Shown: positions 21,920-35,200 of the stretch, piece by piece
How positions within the stretch are numbered: the stretch's first letter is position 1
Layout: each line of letters opens with the position of its first letter
NCBI GenBank assembly: GCA_011009095.1
Contig: VTPC01007263.1
Location: 1-64,000 of the forward strand
Direction of reading: 5' to 3'
DNA from: Ignelater luminosus
Taxonomy: Eukaryota > Arthropoda > Insecta > Coleoptera > Elateridae
DNA length: 64,000 nucleotides
Notes under the pieces: model-generated
Databases searched by the model: none
What the model was told of the DNA's origin: nothing
Seen by the model: the letters and a program-made list of their open reading frames with translations, nothing else
Made by a program: the position numbers and the translations under genes

Positions 21920-24900
21920 ATAGAAACCCCTCTTTTATGTAATATTTGCTTTGTGGGTCTTTAATTTAATGTTGATTCAACATTTATTTATAATTCTAAA
22001 ATTATAAAGGAATAATAATATACCAAAAGTAAACAAATAAAAAATTTTTCTTTTATCTTATTCTGCTTAGAACTTTGCTTTCTTCCTTTCACAAATTTCT
22101 CCGAACCAAACGAACCAGGTTTTTAATTATTACTTTGTAAACATTTTAAATTTAAATTTAGATCTTACAAACGTATTTTGTTTTCTGCCATAATTTGCCA
22201 TTCCAAATTTAATTATTTATTTTCTACATTTTAAGTTGTTTATTTTTACCTTCTCTTTCTAGATATGAAAATGTTCTTGCTCCTCAGTTTTTGCAAACCC
22301 TGAAATAACAGAATTTCCGAACTGTGCTATATTTAGAGTTGCTTTTTAATAACAAACAATTTTCAATTACTCCCCTTTACCTACAAAGCCAGTTGTTGAC
22401 ACTGGCAATTCCAGAAAGTGGGCCAATTTTGTGTTTAATCCTTGTGCTGAATTATTAAGAACCGTAAGTGGTTGAAGTTGCCTATTTATTTATTTATTCA
22501 AGGGTTTAGTTACTTCCTGAAGGGTTTAAAGGAATTTTCAGTATACCTGAGAATAATTTGAAACTGTCACTTTTATACGACCAACATAAACTGCGAATAG
22601 GAAGAATTTCCCTTTTGGCTCATTTTATATGAATATACTAATAGTATGTACTTACTACCTGAGTACAACTCATCATAATTTATTGAAATTCTCTTTTTTA
22701 GTTAATAGTTAACATTTTTTATTTTATAATTGTAGACAGAATTTTTTAAAAATTATTTTAACTAAGATAAAGTATGAAAATTCAGTACCTAAAGAAAATG
22801 TTGATTTCCTGCTTAAATCGGAAAAGCTAGAGCGTACTCGCTAGATGTGCAGTAGAAATGTAAATTACCACCGCTATAAGTATGTATTTTAAAATTGTAG
22901 CAGTTGAGAATTTTCACCTTACCCTTTCAATAACGTGTATGACTGCAAGCGCCACTGGTCGTTGTTATAAGTCCCTAACTCATTCGGGGTGTCACTATTC
23001 GGGATACATGTACTACTAAAACCAGTCAACGTGAACGATTGATTTCAATCTAAAGTCGACTATTTAATCTGTTGACGTGAAAATTTATAGGCACTGTTTT
23101 ATTAACAACCTGAAATTAAAAAAATTTTGTTTGTCCTTTTATTATATATATTTGTTAAGAAATATTGGAATATTATATTTTCTTTGTTTTCAGGTAAGTT
23201 GACATCTACTATGCTGCAATAAACTGTACTAGGCTACTGGTAAGTTTAACTGTCACATAAAATAGTAATGCATTGAAATTAACTACAGAGTTAGGTAGGT
23301 TAGTTGCATTTTTCGGTTTTTAAGTTCGCGTTCAGAGACTTCAGTAACAATAATGAGGAACAACAATCCGAGAAAGAAATTCTCATTTTCGTAATTAACG
23401 TCTCACTTTTCATTCTTTTGTTTTTCTTTTCCTTTGTTTTCAATTTACTTTGTCTTATTAGCTATTAATTACAGTCCGTTGCCTGCAGTACGTACATGAA
23501 TCGTTCAGATATCTGAGCGAACAACTAAGAAGAGCAAGAAAACATTTACTACTTATTTCAGTTAGCTACCTTTGTCCGGCTTCTAGTTTTTTTAGACAAT
23601 TTATTGTCGACAGGTCTCATGTCATGATAAAATGTATTTACACCAAAATTTTCAATTTCCAGTTTTCAGTTGTGCACATACAAATGTTGTTTTCGGTATG
23701 AGTACTAAGCAATCAAGTAAGCATACTAATCTGACTTATGGTCTTTAGTTTACCCTCTTCGGACGTGTTAGGGCGCTTCTGTAGGTATCGTCGATTTTCC
23801 TTGATCTTCTCTATTGTTACTACTAGCTTTGCTTTTAACTGCTTTAGGAAATGACACCTAACAGCATCTGGCGACGATATGATTTATTTAACTACATGAA
23901 CATTATTTTTTGATGGCCGGCTAGGTGTTCTGGCTGTGCTCAATAAAACGTATTAGGATCATCCATGTGGGTGATTCAAGGCTCCTTTTTGTCTATTGCT
24001 AAAGTTTCAGGTTGTTTCTCTATCATGTCTATGCCGTTATTCTCTGTATGTGTCTGTCTCTATTCCACTTCAAGCATTTCAAACTTTTGAATTCTTTAAT
24101 AAGTTTCATGCAAAACAAACAAAAAGTGTTTCATACACTAATGCTGATTTCGATACCGCCATCAGATTTTGATTAGTTACCCCCTTTGAAGCTTTTCATT
24201 TAATCTAATATAAAATAATAGAGAATGCAGAAGTCTCTTGTGTCAATTCTGCCAAATCGGATCCATTGGCTATGAAGAGTCCGGGTCAAATTAGTTACCC
24301 CTACAAAACCTATAGCTATCATATGAAGTTTATTTCCCAATTGTTCTTTATTTTGATACAGCGATCGTTTATGCAATAGTTCTGGCTTTTGATTTTTTTT
24401 AACCTGAAGATGACGTTTTTCAGGAAGGCAACCCATATTGACAATTGTACACATCCGGTGGAGTAACTCACTGGTGTATAAACCGTTTTGGTTAACGATC
24501 GTAGTTTGCTTTCCCAGAGAATTTGTTTCCGTATATCTTAAGTAAGCAAGCTAAATTTAATTCTTTTTAGCTCTTTTCTTTCTCGTTCTGTAATAATTTT
24601 TAGTTTTTTTTTTTTTGTTACTAAAACAACTCCAAGATTCTGTTTTTGGTGAGCTCCTAAGAAACGGGCTTTTACTTTTCAGCGCTCCAAAAATGAATAC
24701 ATTCAGTGATTGTAGTTTCTACATTGTGTATTGGGTGATCCTTGGATGAAAATGCGTGTTTGAAAACATTCAGAAATGATCTTGAAATAATCCAACTGCT
24801 TTTAAATGCTAACGTCCAACTACCTTCTGGAACCTTTTTAAGAAAATGCTTGTTGTATTTTACACATGGAAAGTTAACCACGGGAGATGACAAGATTTCT

Positions 24901-25370
24901 ATAGCTGAAGTAGTACCATATAATGTTTAATTGTCTTCTTAGGCTGGAGATGTCTGTCCCACCTAATAGAAGATTTCCTCATCTACAGTGTGCTTATTAA
25001 AGAGAGTGAAATGTTTTCTTCCAATTAAGGCTCCCATGTTTATCCTCGACGTAACTCTGAGGTATTTTACACTTAAGAATAATCTTTGGAGATTTATATG
25101 CAAGAATTCAGACTAAAATAGGATAAGTCCGTGATAATTTGTAAGCATGTTTCTCTATAATCCTACTCCTTAGCTAGAGAAAATATCTGAGAAGCAGATT
25201 TCATTGTTTTTGGACGCCCGCTGCTCCGAAATCATTACATCTCTTCTCCTTTCTTTTTTTCCTCAATTATGTGCTGTAACATAGCTGATAATCTAATCAG
25301 CTTGAATAGGTCCTATTTAGGTTCAACAATCTAATACTCAAAATTCAAGTCTAAACCTGGGAATGGGAAC
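21920..25370. other. Non-coding stretch
   Basis: No recognised gene. An 84-codon minus-strand ORF at 24200-24454 and short ORFs on both strands at 24672-24930 have no motif I can name. Confidence 0.4.
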
Positions 25371-25371
25371 A

Positions 25372-26256
25372 TACGAGGTATGTGAGAAAAGTAATGAGAC
25401 TGATTTCATACTAACCAAAGTTTTTATTTTTTTCAAACAACAATGTTATCCCCTTCAAAGTACTTCTCTTGGGCAGCTATACACCGGCGGAGTCGTTGTT
25501 CCCACTCTTGGTAGCTGCGCTGGAAGTCTTCAACTGGTATGGCTTTTAACTGGTCGGTCACAGTCTTTTGAATGTTCTCCAGAGTTCCAAAATGACGTCC
25601 TTCTAGGACATGTTTTAATTTCGGGAAAAGGAAAAAGTCACAAGGACTCAAATCAGGTGAATAGGAGGGATGAGGAACAACAGTAATGCGTTTTGAGGTC
25701 AAAAATTCACTGATGGAAATTGCTGTGTGACACGGAGCATTGTCATGATGTCTGTCAAAATTTGATGCACGGCGAAAATGTTTAAATTTAACTGTTCACT
25801 CATCATCCCTATTGTTAAACGACGGTCTGATCTTACAAGAGCCCTCACACAGTTTTTGAAGTTGAAGGTCTCCCTGAGCGAGGTTCATCTTCAACGTGTT
25901 CTCGGCCGTCCAAAAATGATTTGTGCTAGCGGAAAACTTGTGCTCTTGATAAGAACTGTTCCCCATAGACCTGTTTGAACTTTTCAAAAGTCACACTCGC
26001 GGATTCACCAAGTTTAACACAAAACTTTATTGCAAAACGTTGCTCTAAATTCCGATACTCCATTTCTGTAACACACAACAAATCCCAACTTCACTGATGG
26101 CGCTGTCAAAAATAATGTGTTAGCTGTACGGAGTTGTAACTCGGACTGAGGAAGTGGAAGCGATAAACAAACCGGTTTAGCACAGGCCGGTAGACACAAC
26201 GTTGCCAGATCTCCCGTAGTGTTGCCAGTCTCATTACTTTTCTCACACACCTCGTA
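25372..26256 (-). mobile_element. mariner deletion derivative, copy 2
   Basis: The element is 25374-26254 (881 bp) with TA on both sides. The ends are CGAGGTATGTGAGAAAAG and, inverted, CGAGGTGTGTGAGAAAAG. By eye it is about 95% identical to the copy at 6019-6916 and carries the same internal deletion junction (about 25747-25757). It also has a private 16-bp deletion (between 25850 and 25851, matching 6496-6511 of copy 1), which accounts for nearly all the length difference. Confidence 0.9.
25433..26063 (-). pseudogene. mariner transposase copy 2, deleted and frameshifted
   Basis: ATG at 26063 begins the same N-terminal DNA-binding region as copy 1. A TAG at 25926-25928 replaces the conserved Trp of the VFRWHKSF motif, and the 16-bp deletion shifts the frame inside the helix-turn-helix linker. 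As in copy 1, the central block with the first catalytic Asp is absent. The second and third Asp remain in HDNAPCH and SPDLSPCDFF. It is more damaged than copy 1 and cannot give even the full DNA-binding half. Confidence 0.85.
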
Positions 26257-26259
26257 TCT

Positions 26260-29200
26260 TTGTAGACACGGTTTTGCCGCAATTGCCGAATCGAAGTACA
26301 ATAATTAGTAATAGAATTGGAGATGAATTTTTTTAAGAAACTATTGAAATTGTTATTTGGACTGAAAAGCTTCCACTGCCTAGTTTTTCAGATTTGAAAA
26401 AATCAAAACGCATGCCCAATTCAAAGCTAGACTATTCAATACAAGCATTATTGGAAGTATATAAAGCATTTCCACTTTGCTTCTTTTCCAAAAGTTTAAA
26501 TAGAGCAGAAAACCATTTTTATGTTACAAAAGTTTGTGTTTTTGAACCCGCCTCCTTTTGTGATTGAGCTGAATAACTACGCAGGTAAATTAAGTATTTA
26601 AATGATTTATTGTATTTGACTTTTGAATATGCAGATTATATCTTTCTTTCCATCTTTTTGCGCTCTCCATGTTTGTGCCCCCTGAGGTGGTTTTGTCTTT
26701 GGCTTAACGTCTGAAACCTCAGTGTGTCTTAGTCGAATTGTGACGTTCATTATAACATATAGAGCAGCAAGTAAAGTCTTTTTGTGCTTTGAGTATTGTA
26801 ACCAGCAGGTCTAGTCTGAATATTCGAGGTTTTGTGAATTGACTATAACTTCGAGCATATAAAGAAGTGTTAATTGGTGGACAAAAAGTGCATTAACTAG
26901 CAACAAACTGAAATCTGAAACAATTCGTGACTTTTAGCTTAGTCTTAATTTATATTTTTATACAAAAAGAAGTACCTTCAAGCTGTAATGTTGAAGTTAT
27001 AAAGGAGAAAGAGTAATTATTGCGTAATTACTCACGAATTCTTTGGTTAATAGATTTATCATCATGTGAGAAAGTATCAACTGTAAAATTTGAAACGTCT
27101 CGATGTGGTATGTGCATAAAAAAATCTAAATGAAGTTTACCTTAACATAACAACGTAAGTATCACACCGGATTGAACAGGTTTAGATAATAGGAATAAGA
27201 GACGCTACAGATTTTACGCTCTTCGAAAAGAAACGGAACAAGACAGAAATTGTAGCTAATTTTAATTAAATATCAGAACGGATGCTATTTAACTAACTAA
27301 AATTTTTCAAAATGAAAAATAAACTTCAATTTAAAATAAGGATTTACGCAACACTGAAGAATATAAGTATTGTTAATTAATTCCTGGGTGTATTAATTTT
27401 CCTCTAAAATTCAGCAGATAATAAATCGTGCCTTGGCTGCCAAAATTCAGAAGGTTCTAATACTGTAGAATTTTCAATTTAATTTTTTGAGCGTAACAAA
27501 TTTAATTGTCGATATTATGCTTTCGCTAATTAATGCGTTAACTAAGCGGATGTGAAGATTACCGTGGAGGGTTTCTCTCGACGATTTAACAACGTTTTGT
27601 ACACCTAGAGAACGTATTACATTTACCAACAAAATTTGGTAAACGTCATTAAATACAGCATTACACTTATCTTACTACCTACATATAACAAATTTATAAA
27701 TGTATTGACATTTTCCCAATACATAACTTTTTTTGCGTTTTTTACTTTTCTGAATACTGATGAAAGTTAATAACGGTGTACATTTACAGTTTGTCAAGTA
27801 ACTATATTTGACATGTTCTGCTTATTTTACAAAATGAACTTTCATTATTGTGATGGCATCAGAATGCTTGCAAAAAATCTGTATAAAAGGCTTCCTATAT
27901 GTTTCATTCGCCAAAGTTTTCTATGTCAGCGTAATGGATAGAGTTAAAATAGTAACTTTAATAGTCTGATTTAAAAGGTTAGCTTGTAGTGGCATATGAG
28001 TTTTGAAGTTTTAAATTATTGTAACAGAACAGACCGATTTTTATACAGTTCAACGAATTTATTTTTATTTACTTTGAAATAAAAGGAGGCATTTGCAAAC
28101 CGACTGACTACTACATTATTGAAAAAGGTCAATTTTTGGGATAAACCGATATTTTTATTTTAAAATATTAAAAAAAACCGTAAAAGAATTTTCAGTTCGT
28201 CAGAATCGTCACTGGTGTTTTGCTTTTGCAAACGGTATAGCAAGAAGCAAGATGAAATTAAAACAGAGATAAGTATTTTAGCAGGAGAAAGGTATTGGGG
28301 TCAAATCATGACTTTACGACCATGCTAAAATTAAACCGTAGCTCAAAACTGAAATGTAGTTTACTCTACAAGCAAATATAAAGTATTTAGATAAAGGTTA
28401 ATGTGATATACCAATCACCAACGCACTTCACTTGACTCAGTTTTTGCATCAGATGCTTGGAATTTTCTAAATATAAGTTGTAACAATACGATATTAAATT
28501 AAAAATAATAATCAGAATTAAAAACAAAACAGCTTTATTAATCTTGAATAACGCAGGTAACAAAAGGTACAGAAAAGATTTTTGTTGCTAGATAAACCTT
28601 ATGGTAAGCCCACGTGTAAATACTAAGACATCAAAACAAAGTTAATTTCGTCCAGAATTATTTTGAAACTTGTAGGATAACAATAAAGCGTTTAAAGAAA
28701 TGAAACCAGCGACAGATAAGAATAATCTTTTGACGTTAAAAGCTCAAATAATGTCCGGGAATATCAACAAGAATGTTGACTAAGTTATTTATCGCAAAAA
28801 GACGTACAAGTAACTGATTAAAGATCAATTCTAAGTAGAAAAATAAGCAAGGGTTATAAATTTGCTCGAATTGTGCTAGAAACTTGAATAAATAATTAGA
28901 TTTTCTTACATGAACGATTGAGTACGTTTAGCCTTGGCACTGCTTATTCCGGGATCACGATAACTTCCTGCCTACTGTGCGCCGGCAAACTCAACTCAAA
29001 AGCCAATAGACTTGGATAGTCGAAGTTTAAGGCCAAAGTTTAGGATTTTGGAATACCCATCTCTTAGAAGTTGAACAAACCTCTACGTCGTTGAAGGCGG
29101 GTTTAAACATGCTTTGCTATCGTAAGCCTCCCTACTTACAGACGTGCTCATTTAATCTTTAATTAGCTGACACGTTTACTGTTTTTTACTTATGTTCATT

Positions 29201-32200
29201 TCAAGCGAGATATTTTTACAGGAAACAATTCCTGGAAGAATAATACATTTGATGATTGTTTTTTAATGACTACAAATTATTTAAAATTTAAAAAGGGATT
29301 AACAATTATTTTTTACCTAACAATGTAGAATTGAGCTATTTATAGAATCTTCCTTAATCTTTTTCAATGATTTATTTAGTAGATACAAGTCCTCAGTTTT
29401 TATATTTAATCATATCTAACGAGTACTTACTTGAAAATTGTTTTAAGAAACAAAGCTAAAAAATTATAAATCGCTATTGCGTGTTTATCTTTCTTTTTAT
29501 ACAAAGCAAAACAATCCTCTAAAAATTATCAACCCTTGGGAAAGGAAAAAAAACTTTTTTTTGTAAATACAAAAACCTTTCCTGAAACGTAAAGTGCTTT
29601 TCATATCGACTTTAAAATCAGTGACTACAGCATTGTAAGCCGCTTTGCTGTAGAACCTGACGTTATATTAGAGTTCGATTGATTAGCATAATAATAAAAA
29701 ATTAAAAAGTTCTGCTAAGTTTGTTGTATATTTTTCTGCATCGACTCGATCTACTAACATCAATAAAATTTTTTCCAGTGGAAAATTTAATAATGTATGT
29801 ATTTTTATTGCTAACAGTGCGAGTTATCATAACTATATGTTTGCACACAATTATTATTGTTTATTAAGAGAATCCATTAGTATTGTATATTTATCTATTT
29901 TATGTTTTAACTCTAACAAAATTTTAAATTATGTTTACATTTAATAAAGTACGTAGATGACAACGAGATCATCTTTTCATGGTCAATAATTAGATCATGA
30001 ATTTTATTTCGTATTTGTGTTTATTGATTTAGTTGGGGATGACCAAGCCAATGTCATGTGACAAGGCTAAGTATAAAAACTGTCGCAAATAGTTCTTAAG
30101 TGCTTTTTGTGCCATGTTAATGTTATATCAAGATCATTAGTTTTACCTTATATAATAAAGTATTATAAACCTTTTCATCGATTGTTCTAATTTCATTAAA
30201 TTACCTAAACAAAAGAACCTACAACGTAAATTGCGTGGGTAATTCGAAAATGCTTTTTCGTTGCAATGAATTTTAACGTATTATCTCATCGCATAAACAA
30301 CACACAGGTTAAAAAACAAACAAAAATTTATTTTCTGTTTTCTCGGATCGTAAAATTTTTATTTCAATATGTCTGTGGTGGGTGTTAATGCGCAATTTTA
30401 TGTTGAGCGCACACAATAACAACGTGAAAGATGTATAGGTAGACGGACAAAGGTAATCTGATATCACTGTTTTAAGGGTTATTTAAGTCTCTTACGGAGA
30501 GATAGGAATTAATCGCTTTAGTTCTCCTGATATTCTTAGTTAAACAGTAAATGTTGAGATTATATTGCAGGCTATTATGGACACTTAGAATAGAAATAAA
30601 ATAAAATAGAAACTTTACATGTAGTCACTCAAGAAGTTAGATAAAAGTTTTGAGAACCTTCAACAATAGTAATTTGTTGGTTTCTGTTGTCTTTAGATCA
30701 ATATTCAATAGTAATATTGGAATAAGTTATTTATCAAGAAAACCAAGCTGCTCGTCGTCGCTGTAGTAATTATTTCTTCCATCTTATCTATGTCCCTTGA
30801 CGTACAATAAATCATCGGTTGGTGGAGCTTCTCTGATTCTAGTTGACCCTTCTTTGCCACAATCTATTGAAAACATCTTGTAAAGGTCAAACGACTTTAT
30901 GTTTACTACCTTTGTATCCATAGGCATACAAGAGTTCCAGGTTCTAAGGTTTATAATTTCTAGTTCAGGTCTCTTGTATACTGATATTTATATTAATACA
31001 TTGAGATTAATTACTTGAATATACCTTTTAATACCTCTGAGATTAGGATAAATTTATTGAGTAAGTAGAATCAAAATTACCATTGTGTAGTATCCAATAC
31101 TTGGGGGTTATGTCTTAACAGGTTTTGGAAAGCCAGTGTTATTCGAATAATCTAAATTTGTCTTTTAGCATTACTTTTGTTAGCTAGTGCTCACATTAAA
31201 TTAGCATTTTTTTTGTTTTGAGTAGCTGTCTTTTTAGGTTTAGTATAATAAAATATTGTCGAGCATTAATTACTAGGAATTTTTAGTTATTTAAAATCTA
31301 ACAAATTTTAAAGTGCATATCAATTACAAAAGCAATAAAATTATTGTTTATGCTAATCCAATATTTAAATTCCTCATCAACAAAATCGACCGTAGGGTCA
31401 CAAAACATCGAAATTGCAATACGTATTGACGTATGTTTTGATTTATTCCATTGAATTTCAAAATTTAAGATTTCGTATTCTGCTATAAGAAAAATTGGAA
31501 TTAGTGATTCAGGGCAAAAGTTTCCCCGTAGCACAAATTAAAGTCGCCACATGACCTCTAAATAAATGAACTCAAATGGTACTCCCGGTATATTAAAGCT
31601 TGCTTTATACTTAGTAACTTGATGACGCATAAACACCAGGATTACAGCTGATCTGTAAGGGTAATGTCTATTAATTAAATAAACAAAAGAAATGGATTTA
31701 GCTTAGGATCCATCTGACCGTTATTTGCCTCCAGACAAACAAACAATTATTCACAAATAAACAAAATCTGTAATTGCATAAAAGAAAAGAGCTCTGTCTA
31801 ACTTATCGGCCTTACTAAACTGCTATGTATTATATTTTAAACATATCACAAGATAGAATTTCTTGAGATTATCAACTACTTGAAACTAGTAAATCAATAA
31901 TTTAATTTGTGTGGCAAAAACAATCAACTCTTAGTTTATCTACAATCTAAAATATTTTCTAAAGGGCTGACTTGCTTGAACGCTATTGAAATTCACTTAC
32001 ACCTAATATAAAAATTAATATGAGTTAGTATGTCCAAACAAACAATGGAATTTGTATTGTAACAAAAGCCTGAACTTACTTTGGCGATAATCTTTGCTAA
32101 TCCTAGAGTGTATTGAACTTATTAGTACACTGTTAACGCATCACATATAGTTTAATCCGATTTGCGCACTTTACAGGTTTACAAACCTTTAGGTTCCCAC

Positions 32201-35200
32201 TACGAGCTCGATGACCAAACCATCCTGGCTATCGTGTCGAATGACTCCTGGTGCTGTCACACTTGACTGAATAAACAAATAAACTATTGGGCTACATCCG
32301 AAGTTTTCTTGTACGGGACTGAAGCTGCTAAAATGACTTGGGGCGCGTTGTGAACTTAGCAGGTAAATCCAATAGTTGGTTTATATTGACTGTAAGATTC
32401 TTCTAACTTCTCTACAGCTGAAAACAATAATAAATGAAGGTACGGTAATTTTTGGTATGAATTATGACGAGATTTGTCTGGCAAATATCCTGAAGTTCCA
32501 ATAAATATCATGACCACATAATTCGTGACTCGAACATGACGAGGTTTGATCGAAGTGAGATCAACGATAAACGGAAGTCTCGCGGAACACCAAGGAATTA
32601 AAGTATTAAATTGTTTGGAATCTGTTGTGGCAAGACTCAGTCAGTAAAAGCTGCACTGAGAAATTTACACCTCGACGTAAGTACTAAAGAGTTCGCGATA
32701 AGTAGAAACTCTTTTACAACAATAAGTTCTCATTACAGTACATTACAAAGGTCCCCAAGGCTGAAATGAACATACTACTCGTAGACTAAAGAATCTCTGA
32801 AGAAGATGACGGGGTTTTAAGTATATAAGGGTGGAAATCCTTTTATAAAGTCACACAGACACGAAGAACTCTGATTGACAATTGAAATATTCACATGTCA
32901 TCTAATTGGTCACCTTAAAATATTATATTTCAAGATAGAACAGAATGTTTTTACCCCAAATCAAAGAGTAAATCTGTCTGGGCCTCAACAGGTTAATATT
33001 ACTACATTTCAATAAAGATTTAAATAATTGCTACGAAAACACCTGAGCTCTGTTAGGAAAAAGTAAAACTGAATTTGACTTTGAATAGCACTTCATTTTT
33101 TATTCGTTCTAGGGAAAAGGGAAATTGATAGTGAAGAACAAGCAAGCATTGCCAAGTCAGAAATAATTTTAACTGAAATTTTTCTTTTGATGTAACGGTA
33201 TGATTAAGAACCCTGAAGGATTCCCCCTCCAACAAGATCGGCATTTCCACTCTCGGGTTGCAGACTAAAAATTAATGTTTCACCATTTTTTCGGTTTTAT
33301 TTGTTAAATACAAAATTAAACTTAATTGAATTCTCTGCAAAAACAACTAAACTATCTCTAAATTGACGAACAATTAAGTTCAGCCTTTCTACACCTGTCA
33401 GCTCGTCCACAACCTTTATACATTTGCAGAGTATTTGAAGTAGAAGCTCTTGTGTGTAATCAGAATTAGATCATGAGGAGGAATTCTCCAACTTCAATCG
33501 TGGGGATTCTTTCCGTTACCATACCATTCTTGAACCAGATGATGGGGTCTCAAGGAGTGTAGGTACGCTGCTGCTTCAGTTGGTAGTAGTAAGTTAATTA
33601 ACGAGTATTGAAAAGACTCTCCCTTTCTTCTCTAACTTTGATGGATGTCGATTGCTGGCATTTACATGAATTGCTATCAATGGAGCAATCAATCGGCTCT
33701 CAGTATATCTACCTCGAAAGCTTGCAGTTGTAGGCTGATGTTCTTTGTTCATCAATTTGATCGTTGCACAACTTAGTTCAACTTTAGATGAACCTTACTC
33801 GGAAAAGCACGAATCTGAAGAAAAACAGGTATAACACTCGGTTGGCCAATCATAAAAGTCCACATCCAAGACCAGGAAAAATTAACACAAAGTTTGGAGA
33901 GACGAATTAACAAGCATTTAAGATCTAATCAACTAAAACCAGAAAAGCAAAAAAAACAAGAAAAGAAGAAATTTTAAACGTGACGAGTAATTGCAAATTA
34001 CTAATCGAATGAATGAAAATAATTCAACATGGTACCAAGGAATAACTAGTACGACAAAATTTTCTACTTCAATCTACCTCCCAGTCATGACGTAAATAAT
34101 TAAACCAAAAATTAAATAAAATTCATCTCTACCAGAGATAATTTCAAACAAACTAGGAAGAAATAACGGAAAATTAACAATTGCGTAGCATCACCTGCCT
34201 ACATATTCAAATTTTACACAAACTTAGGTTACAACTAATCAATCGTAGACTAAGATGACCAGAGAACCATTTAAATTTGCTAACTGGATCCAAATTCTTA
34301 GTTTACAATCAACAGTACCGACAAACAAACAGCTGCAACAACTTGATTTCTCTACGATAAGAAAATTATATAAAAATGAAAACAATTATACCCTGTGTCC
34401 CGCTTGCAATAAGAACTAATTAAAGATTCGTTGGCCCGCTAAGTAATATCAATAATTCAAAGAAACTAATCTAAGATAACCATCGCTATCTACACGACCT
34501 CAAATACAAACTACAAAAATCCTCTCCAACGAGAGAAAAGACTGCAAAAAGTTGTTTTAGATCACACAATGGAAGTGTTGACCAACCAATAATTGGTGGT
34601 GATAGTGATAACGATAGGACACCATTTGGTTACGACACAATACACTTTTTGTTTAATATAGAAGTTAACAGGAAAGGGCAAAAATTTTTTAAAGGCTTTT
34701 ACGTTTTTACCGTCAAACTAATTATTAGCAACTATTTTATTTATTTGTAATAATCTTATCAGTGTATCATTAGTGTAATTAGATACAGTTGGAAAGATTT
34801 TTAGATTTTTATCGAAATAAATCTCCTACTAGATCTTGTTAGTGAAGTTTGTTAACGAATCAAACGTTCTTTAAAGTGGTTTAAATTGCCCTTTATACTC
34901 GTGTATGAGTTTTTGTATCTCAGAATTTCTACCTCATTAGAAGAGTAGAAAAAAGAACTTGAGAAATTACTTGAATACTATAACAGTTAAGTTGCCATAC
35001 TATTTATTAAGTTTAAGAAAAACAATCTTTTAGTTAAGGAGTTTTGTATGTAATCGCATTTATTTATGTTACTAAAAAGATGTTATCAAAATAAGCAAGA
35101 TTATTTCGTTTAATAGATTTTCTACAGAAAAATGCAAATATTTGATTACACGTTAATCACAGGTGCTTATGCAATATGTGCAACATATTGGAAAATTCTT

